Source: Pectinatus sp.
GTDB lineage: Bacteria; Bacillota; Negativicutes; Selenomonadales; Selenomonadaceae
Assembly: GCA_020025075.1 (NCBI GenBank)
Contig: JAHHSR010000003.1
Span: 1 to 63,887, forward strand
Direction of reading: 5' to 3'
DNA length: 63,887 nt
Part shown: one piece after another, positions 38,777 to 48,622 of the stretch
Layout: every line of letters begins with the position of its first letter
Numbering within the stretch: the first letter of the stretch is position 1
Program-made: the position numbers and the translations under genes
Notes under the pieces: model-generated
Database searches by the model: none
What the model was told of the DNA's origin: nothing
Seen by the model: only the letters and a program-made list of their open reading frames with translations

Positions 38777-40846
38777 GTGGCAAGCCCATCTACCATCAAA
38801 GCTAGCAAACTGATCAATAAATACAGCGATATCGTCATCGCGTTAGCTATCGTTACGATTGTTATCATGATGATTATACCGCTGCCAACTTTTTTGCTTG
38901 ACCTATTGATCTGCTTAAATATCACTTTGGCGCTGACAATTGTCATGGTGACAATATATAATGTGGAGCCGCTGGATTTTTCGGTATTTCCTTCGCTATT
39001 GCTCATCACGACGCTATTTCGTCTGGCGCTCAATGTTTCCTCAACGCGACTTATCCTCTTAAATGGTAACGCCGGCGAGGTCATAGCCGCGTTCGGTAAC
39101 TTCGTTGTCGGCGGTAACCCAGTAGTCGGATTTATCGTTTTTGTCATATTGATTATTATTCAGTTCGTCGTCATTACCAAAGGCGCTGAACGCGTTGCCG
39201 AAGTATCGGCCCGCTTTACTTTGGACGCAATGCCTGGTAAGCAGATGGCAATTGACGCCGACCTCAATCAAGGGGCGATAAGCGATGCAGAAGCGCGCCG
39301 TCGTCGTGAAAAAATACAGATGGAGGCAGACTTTTATGGCGCGATGGACGGTGCTAGTAAGTTTGTCAAAGGCGATGCTATTGCCGCTATTATAATTATC
39401 ATCATCAATATTTTTGGTGGCTTTATTATTGGCATGGTGCAGCGCAACTTGAGCATAGCGCAGGCCCTGCAAGAATATACGCTGCTCACGGTAGGTGAAG
39501 GCCTTGTCAATCAGATACCGGCCCTTTTGGTATCTACGGCAACGGGTATCATTGTCACGCGTGCAGCTTCAAAATCGAATCTTGGGCAGGATTTGGTCGG
39601 TCAGATTTTCCGCAATCCCCGCGTGTTTTTCATTGCCGGGACGGTTCTGACTTTTTTGTCTATCGTGCCGGGCTTGCCAGCTCCCCCATTTTTGGCTTTG
39701 GCACTTTTTGCCCTTTTAATCGGTTACGGATTGAAGCAGGCTAAACAGCAGACGCTTGCTGTCGAGGATATTAAGCAGCAGGAAAAGGAAAAAGAGGACA
39801 TCAAAAAACCCGAAAATATTGTTTCCTTGCTGCAAGTCGACCCGATGGAATTGGAAATTGGCTATAGCTTGATTCCCCTCGTCGACTCGGGGCAAGGCGG
39901 TGACCTTTTAGAACGCATTGTCATGATTAGGCGCCAATGTGCTTTGGAATTTGGTCTTGTCGTGCCGACAATACGCATTCGCGATAATATTCAAATAAAG
40001 CCCAATGCTTACATCATCAAATTAAAAGGAATTGAAATAGCAAAGGGAGAATTATTATTAGACCATTATTTGGCCATGAACTCTGGAACTGTTGTCGAGG
40101 AAATTGATGGCATTCAAACAGTAGAGCCGGCTTTTGGCCTGCCGGCCTTATGGATTACCGAGGTGCAAAGAGAGCAGGCGGAGTTAAATGGTTATACCGT
40201 GGTCGATGCCGTTTCTGTTTTAGCCACACATTTGACGGAAATCATAAAATCGCATGCCGATGAAATTCTCGGCCGTCAAGAAACGCAGAATCTTATCGAC
40301 AATCTCAAAAAGACGGAACCGTCCGTGGTCGAAGAAGTGGTGCCCGATCTTCTTACCGTGGGAGAAGTGCAAAAGATTTTGGCATCTTTATTGCACGAAC
40401 GCGTTTCCATCCGCGATATGGGAACTATATTTGAAGTACTCTCCGATTATGCTCGCATGACAAAGGACATCGACATTTTGACGGAATATGTGCGCCATGC
40501 CCTTTCACGCCAGATTACCAGCCAGTATGTTCAAAATAACATTCTTTCTTGCATCTCCTTAGATGCAGGAATTGAAAACAAGATTGCCGGTGCCATTCAG
40601 CGTACGGAGCATGGCTCCTACCTGAGCCTTGACCCGGAAACGATAAAGAGCATTATTGCGGCAGTAAATGGAGAATTGGAAAATATAACTGGCATGGGCT
40701 ATCAGCCTATCGTTCTCACGAGTCCCGGCATCAGAGGATATTTCCGCAAGATGGCAGAGCGCTCCATACCAGGCATTATTGTCTTATCACAGGCAGAAAT
40801 CGAGCAAAGTGTTGAAATACAGATACTCGGGGTGGTGAAGATATAA
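38777..40846 (+). CDS. flhA: flagellar export gate protein FlhA
   Basis: A 689-residue FlhA with an N-terminal half of about eight transmembrane helices and the FHIPEP signature region (SARFTLDAMPGKQMAID). A cytoplasmic four-subdomain half forms the nonameric docking ring. GTG start 9 bp after AAGGAG. flhF begins at the base after its stop codon. Confidence 0.97.
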   Translation: MASPSTIKASKLINKYSDIVIALAIVTIVIMMIIPLPTFLLDLLICLNITLALTIVMVTIYNVEPLDFSVFPSLLLITTLFRLALNVSSTRLILLNGNAGEVIAAFGNFVVGGNPVVGFIVFVILIIIQFVVITKGAERVAEVSARFTLDAMPGKQMAIDADLNQGAISDAEARRRREKIQMEADFYGAMDGASKFVKGDAIAAIIIIIINIFGGFIIGMVQRNLSIAQALQEYTLLTVGEGLVNQIPALLVSTATGIIVTRAASKSNLGQDLVGQIFRNPRVFFIAGTVLTFLSIVPGLPAPPFLALALFALLIGYGLKQAKQQTLAVEDIKQQEKEKEDIKKPENIVSLLQVDPMELEIGYSLIPLVDSGQGGDLLERIVMIRRQCALEFGLVVPTIRIRDNIQIKPNAYIIKLKGIEIAKGELLLDHYLAMNSGTVVEEIDGIQTVEPAFGLPALWITEVQREQAELNGYTVVDAVSVLATHLTEIIKSHADEILGRQETQNLIDNLKKTEPSVVEEVVPDLLTVGEVQKILASLLHERVSIRDMGTIFEVLSDYARMTKDIDILTEYVRHALSRQITSQYVQNNILSCISLDAGIENKIAGAIQRTEHGSYLSLDPETIKSIIAAVNGELENITGMGYQPIVLTSPGIRGYFRKMAERSIPGIIVLSQAEIEQSVEIQILGVVKI

Positions 40847-42169
40847 TTGCGAATTAAAGTTTTTCGAGAAGAGACTACAAAAGAGGCTATGGACAAAGTC
40901 AAGGAAGAATTTGGTCCTGATGCGGTTATCTTACATACAAAGAAATATAAAAAGGGTGGCTTTCTCGGCTATGGCAGCAAGCATGTCGTCGAAGTGACAG
41001 CAGCCATTGAAGATACGCCGCCGCGGCAACGGCTTTTGCCGCCATTGCCGCCGCTTGAGCCGCAGGAAAAAGAAAAAGAATTTTTGCCACAGGCTAAGCC
41101 CGTCGTGCCACGGCAGGTGCTCAATAATTATAAATCATCTTCTGCTTTGCCGCCGCTTGAAGAGCAAAAAGAGCAGGACAAAAAAGAGGAGCAGCTGCTG
41201 CAAGAGGCAGAAAAAGCTGCACCGGAAGAAGCTTTTGCGCCACTTGATGCTGCCAAGCTCAGTGAAGAAAAGTCTTCTGTAACGGCTAAGGAAGCCGAGC
41301 AGGAAAAGCATATCAAGCAGCTGCAGCATGAGCTTGACCAGATGAAAATCATGCTTGAGCATATGGTGCATGACAAGGCGGCAAAAAATGAAGAGTTGAG
41401 TATTACTACGCTGAAAGATGCACTCGTAAAGCAGGAAGTTGAGGATATCTTTATCGATGAAGTGCTCGCTGCCCTTGGACAGGAAAAAGGCCTTTTGCCC
41501 AAGGAAAGCCTTGAGGCGAAGGAACTTCTTACGGAATTTATCAAAAGTCGCATGAATGGCTCTTGCGGCATTGAAATTGAGCAGGGAAAACCAAAAATGG
41601 TAGCACTTATAGGCGCTACTGGTGTTGGCAAGACGACGACATTGGCAAAAATTGCCTCGCGCTTCGTCTTGGAGCAAGGCCTGCGCGCTGTCTTAATTAC
41701 TGCTGATACATATCGCATTTCGGCTGTCGACCAGTTAAAGACGTATTCTGACATCATCGGCTTGCCACTTGAGGTCGTCTATGCGCCCAATGAGCTCAAA
41801 AAGGCTATTGACAGGCACCGTGACAAACAGCTTATCCTCATTGATACGGCTGGCCGCAGCCAGCATAATGACTACCAGCTCAATGAATTGCATGACCTTT
41901 TGTCTGTTAACGAAGGCATTGAAAAGCACCTCGTTTTGAGTGCGACGACGAAGTATAAAGATTTAATTGATATCATCCGCAAATTTTCTTTTTGCGCGCC
42001 TGATAAGATAATTTTTACGAAGACAGATGAAACGTGCTGCATAGGCATGATTTTAAATTTGCTCTTGAAATATCCGATTACACTTTCTTATTTCACCAAT
42101 GGGCAGAGCGTACCTGATGATATTTTCCCCGCCAGTGCCGATAATTTAGCTGAGCTGCTTTTGCGATGA
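40847..42169 (+). CDS. flhF: SRP-like GTPase FlhF
   Basis: A 440-residue SRP-family GTPase that places flagella. The N-terminal segment (MRIKVFREETTKEAMDKV onward) is followed by a variable Pro/Glu/Lys-rich region. The NG domain has Walker [44 protein letters not shown] and FTKTDET. TTG start with GGTGGTG upstream. It overlaps flhG by four bases, the usual FlhF-FlhG pair. Confidence 0.95.
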   Translation: MRIKVFREETTKEAMDKVKEEFGPDAVILHTKKYKKGGFLGYGSKHVVEVTAAIEDTPPRQRLLPPLPPLEPQEKEKEFLPQAKPVVPRQVLNNYKSSSALPPLEEQKEQDKKEEQLLQEAEKAAPEEAFAPLDAAKLSEEKSSVTAKEAEQEKHIKQLQHELDQMKIMLEHMVHDKAAKNEELSITTLKDALVKQEVEDIFIDEVLAALGQEKGLLPKESLEAKELLTEFIKSRMNGSCGIEIEQGKPKMVALIGATGVGKTTTLAKIASRFVLEQGLRAVLITADTYRISAVDQLKTYSDIIGLPLEVVYAPNELKKAIDRHRDKQLILIDTAGRSQHNDYQLNELHDLLSVNEGIEKHLVLSATTKYKDLIDIIRKFSFCAPDKIIFTKTDETCCIGMILNLLLKYPITLSYFTNGQSVPDDIFPASADNLAELLLR

Positions 42170-43083
42170 ATATGCATGACCAGGCAGCGAGGCTGCGCAA
42201 TATAATCAAAAATAAAAATCAGGTGGCGGAAAAGACGCTACAGTTTCAGCCCTTTGAAGCGCCGGTACATTCTAAGAGTGGCGCTGCGCCGCGTATTATT
42301 GCCGTGACGAGCGGCAAAGGCGGGGTGGGAAAGACAAATCTGACCGTCAATATGGCCATTGCCTTGACGCGCATGGGGAAGCGCGTCTTGATTATTGATG
42401 CTGATTTGGGGCTTGCCAACGTAGAAGTGCTTTTTGGCTCTACATCAAAGCGGACAATGCTTGATTTACTCTATGAAGGGGTGTCCCTTGGCGATGTTAT
42501 CTTGGAAGGCCCCGAGGGAATAAAGTATATATCAGGCGGTTCAGGCTTTGAGCAGCTGACCGACCTTCTGCCGCAGGAGAGGATAAAGCTCGTTAATACG
42601 CTGTACTTTTGCGAGCAGCTTGCCGATATTGTCCTCGTCGATACGGGAGCAGGCGTTGGTCGCAATGTCATTGATTTTTTGGTGGCTGCCGATGAGGTCA
42701 TTTTGGTAACGACGCCGGAACCTACGGCCCTTACCGATGCCTATGCCGTGGTCAAGGCATATAGCGCTCGCGTGCAGCAGCCCAATGTCAGGCTTGTTGT
42801 CAATAGGGCTTATGATGAGCCTGAAGGACAGGAAGTTTTAGCGCGCTTGACCTCAACGGTAGAGCGTTTCTTGCATATACCGATTAAGCCTCTTGGCATT
42901 GTTTATGATGACCGCAACATGGTCAACGCCATAAAGTGCCAAAGGCCCCTTCTGCAATCTTATCCAGATACGATTGCCGCCAAGTGCATAAAAGCCATAG
43001 CGCTGTCCATTTTGAAGGGAGGAAATACGAAAGTCAAGCGTGGCTGGAGAGGATTTTTAGAGCGTTTGATTTTCTTTGATTGA
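42166..43083 (+). CDS. flhG: flagellar number regulator FlhG (MinD-like ATPase)
   Basis: A 305-residue MinD/ParA-type ATPase. The deviant Walker A is TSGKGGVGKTNLTVNMA, followed by DADLGLANVEVLFG and VLVDTGAGVGRNVIDF. The N-terminal AARLRNIIKNKN resembles the DQAxxLR motif that activates FlhF GTPase. FlhG limits flagellar number and, in Firmicutes, loads C-ring parts. It overlaps flhF by four bases. Confidence 0.95.
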   Translation: MNMHDQAARLRNIIKNKNQVAEKTLQFQPFEAPVHSKSGAAPRIIAVTSGKGGVGKTNLTVNMAIALTRMGKRVLIIDADLGLANVEVLFGSTSKRTMLDLLYEGVSLGDVILEGPEGIKYISGGSGFEQLTDLLPQERIKLVNTLYFCEQLADIVLVDTGAGVGRNVIDFLVAADEVILVTTPEPTALTDAYAVVKAYSARVQQPNVRLVVNRAYDEPEGQEVLARLTSTVERFLHIPIKPLGIVYDDRNMVNAIKCQRPLLQSYPDTIAAKCIKAIALSILKGGNTKVKRGWRGFLERLIFFD

Positions 43084-43085
43084 TT

Positions 43086-43799
43086 ATGAAGATAGATAAT
43101 TTATCGGGCATGCTCAACAAAGTCGCCGCTAAGGGCGTTATCAAGATAGGGCAGCGCGTAGAAGTGAATATTGATACGCTGGCGCATAAAAATGATGAAG
43201 TGGTAAATTATGCCAGCCGTATCGAGGATATAAGGGATAATGGCACAATATGCCTTGCCCTCCCCGTCGATGAAAAATTGCGTCCAATTATCCCTTTGAC
43301 GGGAAGCCCTATAAATGCTAGAATTATTGCGCCGAATTGCGTTTATAATTTCCGCACGGTTTATCATCGCATAGAAAATATTCCCTTGCCTGCTTGGATT
43401 GTCGATGCGCCTGAAACGCTGGTGCGCACGCAAGAAAGGGAATTTGTACGCGTGGCTTTGAAAATGCCGATTGAAGTGACGATAGAAAACAGTGATGGCA
43501 GCATGCAGCGCCCCATCCACCTGCAAAGCAGTGATGTGAGCGGCGGAGGCTTGGGCTTTTTTAGCAATGATATGATTGCTGAGGGCAAGCGCGTCATCAT
43601 TAAGACCAATGTTATTCCTTCCGTCGGACGGATATCGACATTTGCTGAAGTTAAGCGCTGCCAATATGTAGAAAAACAGGGAAAATATTTGATTGGCGTA
43701 CAATTTGTGGACTTTTCGCCTCAAATTCAAAATAAACTTGTCAAATATTTATTTACGCAGCAAAGGATTATGATTAATAAGGGTGTTATAATAAAGTAG
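43086..43799 (+). CDS. ycgR: c-di-GMP binding flagellar brake protein (YcgR/PilZ)
   Basis: About 237 residues with an N-terminal YcgR-like domain and a C-terminal PilZ domain. The PilZ c-di-GMP motifs are present: arginine-rich REFVRVALKMP and DVSGGGLGFF, which fits (D/N)xSxxG. In other bacteria YcgR binds the motor when c-di-GMP is high and slows rotation. The frame opens at a TTG (43080) overlapping flhG; ATG at 43086 is the alternative adopted, and neither has a clear Shine-Dalgarno. It stands where B. subtilis goes directly from ylxH to cheB. Confidence 0.87.
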   Translation: MKIDNLSGMLNKVAAKGVIKIGQRVEVNIDTLAHKNDEVVNYASRIEDIRDNGTICLALPVDEKLRPIIPLTGSPINARIIAPNCVYNFRTVYHRIENIPLPAWIVDAPETLVRTQEREFVRVALKMPIEVTIENSDGSMQRPIHLQSSDVSGGGLGFFSNDMIAEGKRVIIKTNVIPSVGRISTFAEVKRCQYVEKQGKYLIGVQFVDFSPQIQNKLVKYLFTQQRIMINKGVIIK

Positions 43800-43805
43800 A
43801 GGTGA

Positions 43806-44891
43806 ATGAGTTTGATACGTGTATTGATTGCAGATGATTCAGCATTTATGCGTAAAGTATTGTCTGATTTGTTTGCATCACGCCCTGATTTTGAAGTAGC
43901 TGGCACCGCAATAAATGGCGTTGACGCTGTTGCCAAGGTGAAACAGCTTAAGCCAGATGTGCTGACATTGGATGTAAATATGCCGGTCATGAATGGCTTG
44001 GAGGCTTTAAAGATAATTATGCGCGAGTCGCCGCTTCCAGTCGTCATGCTCAGCAGCATGACCGATGCTGGCAGTGAAGAAACGATAAAGGCTTTAGAGC
44101 TTGGCGCTGTGGAATTTGTGAGCAAGCCTGGCGGCAGCATCTGTACCATAGATAGCATTAGCGATGAGATTATCAATAAATGCTATATGGCGGTAAAGGC
44201 TAATATCAAAAGCCAATTTACCTCTTTGCCAAAGATGGAACCACCAAAAGCTGCCGCTTCTCAGCCGGCATGGCGACAGGAAGTTTTTTCGCCGTCAGGA
44301 GGATTTGGGCTAGCAGCTTCTCATAAGCTCATTGCCATAGGCACTTCGACGGGCGGGCCAAAGGCTTTGCAGCATATCATACCGCGCCTGCCAGCGAATT
44401 TGCCCTGTGGCGTCGTTGTCGTGCAGCACATGCCGGCTGGCTTTACGCAGTCGCTAGCGCGCCGGCTCAACGAGCTTTCTAAAGTTACCGTAAAAGAGGC
44501 AGAAAATGGCGAGCCCGTAAAACCTGGACATGTCTATATAGCGCCGGGCAATTATCATATGCGCGTGCGCAAGAGCCTTTCAGAGACACTGATTACTCTT
44601 GACCAATCACCTCCGATTGGCAATCACCGTCCTTCCGTAAATCCGCTTTTTGAGTCAGCAAGCGTCTTTGGTCGCAATTTAGTGGCAGTCATCTTGACGG
44701 GCATGGGCAGCGATGGCACGGAAGGAATGAAAAAGGTCAAGGCAGCCGGAGGCTACTCGATAGCAGAGAACAAGGAGTCTTGTGTTGTTTATGGAATGCC
44801 GCGTTCTGTTGTCGAACTTGGCCTTGCTGATGAGGTCTTGCCTTTAGATCAGATTGCCGGCGCAATGGTCTGTGCGGTTAAAAGAAATTAA
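43806..44891 (+). CDS. cheB: chemotaxis methylesterase CheB
   Basis: A 361-residue protein with an N-terminal receiver (Asp in LTLDVNMPVMNG) and a C-terminal methylesterase. The catalytic Ser is in GTSTGGPKAL, His in VVQHMPAGFT and Asp in GMGSDGTEG. It demethylates and deamidates chemoreceptors. No cheR lies in this window, so the partner methyltransferase must be elsewhere. GTAGAGGTGA precedes the ATG. Confidence 0.95.
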   Translation: MSLIRVLIADDSAFMRKVLSDLFASRPDFEVAGTAINGVDAVAKVKQLKPDVLTLDVNMPVMNGLEALKIIMRESPLPVVMLSSMTDAGSEETIKALELGAVEFVSKPGGSICTIDSISDEIINKCYMAVKANIKSQFTSLPKMEPPKAAASQPAWRQEVFSPSGGFGLAASHKLIAIGTSTGGPKALQHIIPRLPANLPCGVVVVQHMPAGFTQSLARRLNELSKVTVKEAENGEPVKPGHVYIAPGNYHMRVRKSLSETLITLDQSPPIGNHRPSVNPLFESASVFGRNLVAVILTGMGSDGTEGMKKVKAAGGYSIAENKESCVVYGMPRSVVELGLADEVLPLDQIAGAMVCAVKRN

Positions 44892-44911
44892 AAGTTTTGG
44901 GGGAATGTGAA

Positions 44912-46996
44912 ATGGATACAAACCAATACATGGAGATGTTTTTAGAAGAATCGCAAGATCATTTGCAGTCGCTCAATGACCGTCTCCTTGACTTAGAAAA
45001 AGACCCCGAAGATTCCGATGCAATAAACGAAATCTTTCGCAGCGCTCATACCTTAAAGGGCATGTCTGCTACGATGGGGTATACCACGGTTGCCGAATTG
45101 ACGCATGACATGGAAAATGTTCTCGACCTCATTCGCAATGAGAAACTGAAGGCTGACGAAGATGTCATAGATGTTCTTTTTAAATGTGTCGACTCCTTGC
45201 AGCAGATGGTCGATAATATAAGTAATGGTGAGTCGGAAGATGCCGTTGATGTCCAAGACCTTATTACTAAGCTAAATGACATTGTTAACGGCGGCTCTTC
45301 GGCGCCAGCCGCTGATAGCGGCGCTGCCTCGACGCCAGCTCCTGCAGCAGACCCTGGTATCAGCTTAGATGATGTTGATGAAGATGTTCTGAAAAAAGCT
45401 AAAGATTCTGGCATGAACATTTTATACATAAAGGTTACGCTTGCCGATACTTGCGTTTTGAAGACGGTGCGTGCTTACATGGTCATGTCGGCCCTCGATG
45501 ATTTAGGTAATGTCATAAAATCAGACCCTTCGGCAGAAGACCTGGAACAGGAAAAATTTGACTTTTCCTTTAAGCTGATTTTCATCACTGATGCAGATGA
45601 AAAGAAAGTTGAAGAAACGCTACTGGGCATTTCTGAAATTGCCAGCGTAGATATTTCTCATGTAGAGCCAGGCGAAAAGGTAGTAGGCGCTACGCCTGCA
45701 GCTGCGGCACCAGCAGCACCCGCTCCTGCCCCTGCAGCTGCACTGGCGGCAGCTCCTCCCGCTCCTGTGGCTGCTTCTAAGCCTGTTTCAACTAAGCCGG
45801 CACCAGCTAAAAAGCCTGCGTCTGCGGCACATCATGAAAATAAAGCCGCTCAAACCGTACGTGTTGGTATTGAAAAGCTCGATGCGCTCATGAATCTCGT
45901 CGGCGAGCTTGTCATTAACAAGACACGCCTTGAGCAGATTGGCAGCACGCACCGCATTCCGGAATTAGTTGAAACGGTAGAACAGATGGACCGCGTCACG
46001 GGCGATTTGCAGTCTATCGTCATGAAAGTTAGAATGGTTCCGGTCGGACAGGTATTTAACCGCTTCCCGCGCGTCGTACGAGATTTGGCTAAGGAACTTA
46101 ATAAGGAAGTCAACCTGACCATCGAAGGTGAAGATACTGAATTAGACCGCACCGTAATTGATGAAATCGGCGACCCGCTGGTTCACTTGATTCGTAACTC
46201 CATGGACCATGGCGTCGAACATCCCGATGAACGCGTAGCCAAAGGTAAGCCGGCGGTAGGCCAGGTAGGACTCATCGCTCGTCATGAAGGCAATAGTGTT
46301 ATCATCATGGTTACTGATGATGGTGCGGGCATTGACCCTGATATAGTCAAGGGTAAAGCACTTGAAAAAGGCATTATCACCCAAGAAGATGCCGACAATA
46401 TGACGGATGCTGAAGCAATCCGCATCATCTTCTTGCCGGGCTTTTCGACATCAGATGTTATCACTGACGTTTCCGGCCGCGGCGTCGGCATGGACGTCGT
46501 CAAGACGACAATAGAAGCTTTAGGCGGCGTTATTGACGTAGAAACCAAGAAGGATGAAGGCAGCGTCTTCAAGATTAAACTGCCGCTCACCCTAGCTATC
46601 ATACAGGCTCTTCTCGTTGAAGTGCAGACGGAAATTTATGCTATTCCTCTCGCTTCTATTGATAGTACAATTAACATTACACATGATGATATCAAGACCA
46701 TTCAGAACAAGGAAACCATCGTCATTCGCGGTGAAATAATCCCGATTGTCCGCTTGGATCAAGCGCTTAACGTTCCTCGTGTCGATGACAAGGCAAGCGA
46801 GGAAATCTATGTGGTAATTGTCCACATAGGCAACAAGAAATGCGGCATTATGGTCGATAAGCTCATCGGTCAGCAGGAAATAGTCATCAAGGCCTTGGGC
46901 AAGCTCTTGTCAGGCATCAAAGTCATTTCTGGTGCGACAGTATTAGGCAATGGCCAGATAGCCCTGATTCTGGATGTAGCCACTTTAATGCAGTAA
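44912..46996 (+). CDS. cheA: chemotaxis histidine kinase CheA
   Basis: About 694 residues. P1 carries the phosphorylated His46 in FRSAHTLKGMSAT. A P2-like CheY-binding domain is followed by a Pro/Ala-rich linker (about 255-300), the P3 dimerisation helices (LMNLVGELVINKTRLEQI), the P4 kinase with HLIRNSMDHGVEHP and DDGAGIDP, and the P5 CheW-like domain. ATG at 44912 is chosen after GGGGGAATGTGA; an upstream in-frame ATG lies inside that site. Confidence 0.97.
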   Translation: MDTNQYMEMFLEESQDHLQSLNDRLLDLEKDPEDSDAINEIFRSAHTLKGMSATMGYTTVAELTHDMENVLDLIRNEKLKADEDVIDVLFKCVDSLQQMVDNISNGESEDAVDVQDLITKLNDIVNGGSSAPAADSGAASTPAPAADPGISLDDVDEDVLKKAKDSGMNILYIKVTLADTCVLKTVRAYMVMSALDDLGNVIKSDPSAEDLEQEKFDFSFKLIFITDADEKKVEETLLGISEIASVDISHVEPGEKVVGATPAAAAPAAPAPAPAAALAAAPPAPVAASKPVSTKPAPAKKPASAAHHENKAAQTVRVGIEKLDALMNLVGELVINKTRLEQIGSTHRIPELVETVEQMDRVTGDLQSIVMKVRMVPVGQVFNRFPRVVRDLAKELNKEVNLTIEGEDTELDRTVIDEIGDPLVHLIRNSMDHGVEHPDERVAKGKPAVGQVGLIARHEGNSVIIMVTDDGAGIDPDIVKGKALEKGIITQEDADNMTDAEAIRIIFLPGFSTSDVITDVSGRGVGMDVVKTTIEALGGVIDVETKKDEGSVFKIKLPLTLAIIQALLVEVQTEIYAIPLASIDSTINITHDDIKTIQNKETIVIRGEIIPIVRLDQALNVPRVDDKASEEIYVVIVHIGNKKCGIMVDKLIGQQEIVIKALGKLLSGIKVISGATVLGNGQIALILDVATLMQ

Positions 46997-47015
46997 TCAC
47001 AGGAGGAATGATATC

Positions 47016-47492
47016 GTGGGACAGAAAGATGCACCGGTAAATGAAGTACAGATTGTTGCTTTTAAGTTAAAGCGTGAAGAATATGGCATGAGTATTTTGA
47101 ATGTCGAAGAAATAAAAAGGTTGACGGACATAACGCGCGTTCCGTTTACGCCTGATTTCATAAAGGGCGTTATGAACTTGCGCGGCAGCGTGTTGCCCGT
47201 CATCGACATCAAGAAGAGGATTGGTCTGCCGCCGGAAGAATATTCTGATGCTACGCGCATTATTGTCGTTAAGCTGGAAGATATTACGGTCGGCATGATT
47301 GTCGATGCCGTAACGGAAGTATTGACAATTAGCAGTGATAACATTACTAATGCCAAGCAGCTGACCTCGACCGATTCTGAAGCGCATACAGAGCAGAATC
47401 ACTTCATTACAGGAATTGGCAATTTAAATAACCGCTTGATAATTTTGCTTAACTTATCGGAGATTTTGGGCTTTTGTAACGATAACAAATGA
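47016..47492 (+). CDS. cheW: chemotaxis coupling protein CheW
   Basis: A 158-residue CheW domain linking receptors to CheA. Conserved blocks include FKLKREEYGMSILNVEEI, FIKGVMNLRGSVLPVIDI and GMIVDAVTEVLTI. GTG start 8 bp after AGGAGG. Confidence 0.95.
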   Translation: MGQKDAPVNEVQIVAFKLKREEYGMSILNVEEIKRLTDITRVPFTPDFIKGVMNLRGSVLPVIDIKKRIGLPPEEYSDATRIIVVKLEDITVGMIVDAVTEVLTISSDNITNAKQLTSTDSEAHTEQNHFITGIGNLNNRLIILLNLSEILGFCNDNK

Positions 47493-47503
47493 GGTGAGTA
47501 ATC

Positions 47504-48118
47504 TTGGAAAGTCTATTGAATCTGTCCGATATGCAGCTTGATGCCATTCGTGAAATCGGTAATATCGGCGCAGGCAATTCGGCAACGGCGCTTTCACAGC
47601 TGATTAATAAGAAGATTGATATGAATGTGCCCAAGGTTTCGGTAGTTCCCCTTGGCGACATTCCAGACCTTGTTGGCGGTCCTGACCGCATGGTGGCGGG
47701 CATCTTCTTGCGCGTTTATGGCAAGGCGCCAGGCAGCGTTTTGTTCCTCATGACAAAAGAAAGCGCCCTTTACCTTTCCGAAAGGTTAGTTGGCGTGCAA
47801 AAAGAGAATATTGACGAGCTCACTGAGATGGATCAATCGGCCATCATGGAAATTGGCAATATTTTGGCAGGCGCCTATTTAAACGCACTATCTTATTACA
47901 CCAAATTGACCCTCTTGCCTTCTATACCGTCTATGGCCGTAGATATGGCAGGCGCTATCTTGAACATAATCATCGCTCAATTAGGCGAGATGGGAGACCA
48001 TGCACTAGTTATTGAAACTCAGTTTTTATCTGAGGATGATGGCATCAATGGACAATTTTTCTTAGTGCCGGATCCAGGCTCACTCCAGATAATTTTAAAT
48101 GCGATAGGAGTGAAATAA
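47504..48118 (+). CDS. cheC: CheY-P phosphatase CheC
   Basis: A 204-residue CheC with both ExxN active-site motifs, REIGNIGAGNSATALS and MEIGNILAGAYLNAL. It dephosphorylates CheY-P and is activated by CheD, encoded next. TTG start preceded by GAGGTGA. Together with FliY the cluster therefore has two CheY-P phosphatases. Confidence 0.95.
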   Translation: MESLLNLSDMQLDAIREIGNIGAGNSATALSQLINKKIDMNVPKVSVVPLGDIPDLVGGPDRMVAGIFLRVYGKAPGSVLFLMTKESALYLSERLVGVQKENIDELTEMDQSAIMEIGNILAGAYLNALSYYTKLTLLPSIPSMAVDMAGAILNIIIAQLGEMGDHALVIETQFLSEDDGINGQFFLVPDPGSLQIILNAIGVK

Positions 48119-48119
48119 T

Positions 48120-48605
48120 ATGGAAGATTTGTTGAAAGTAGGCATCGCAGATTATAAGGTGGGAAAGGCCCCGAGTCGCATTATAAGCTATGGGCTTGGT
48201 TCATGTATCGGCATTTCCCTATATGACCCCGTGACGAAAATAGGTGGGCTTGTTCACGTCTTACTGCCAAATAGCAAGGAAGCCTATGCTAGTGAAAATC
48301 CAGCCAAATTTGCTGATACGGGCATTCCGCTTTTAGTGGAAAAAGTTGTGGCTTTTGGTGCTTCACGCAGCCATTTGCAGGCAAAGCTGGCGGGCGGGGC
48401 ACAGATGTTTCAATTTTCTAATCCCTCGCCGATAATGACAGTAGGCGCCAGAAATTGCGAAAATGCCAAGAAAGCCTTACAGCAGTGCGGTATCAGGATA
48501 GTCAGCGAAGACTTGGGCGGCACTTATGGCCGAACGGTAGAAATTGACCTTTCAACAGGTCTTTATAAGGTAAAGACTGTCAATAAAGGCGAAAAAACTA
48601 TTTAA
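48120..48605 (+). CDS. cheD: chemoreceptor glutamine deamidase CheD
   Basis: A 161-residue CheD. The nucleophilic cysteine is in LGSCIGISLYDP and the histidine in GGLVHVLLPNS, with a threonine-containing block near LAGGAQMF. It deamidates receptor glutamines and binds CheC. The gene starts two bases after cheC. Confidence 0.95.
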   Translation: MEDLLKVGIADYKVGKAPSRIISYGLGSCIGISLYDPVTKIGGLVHVLLPNSKEAYASENPAKFADTGIPLLVEKVVAFGASRSHLQAKLAGGAQMFQFSNPSPIMTVGARNCENAKKALQQCGIRIVSEDLGGTYGRTVEIDLSTGLYKVKTVNKGEKTI

Positions 48606-48622
48606 TGACTGGAGAAATGGGT

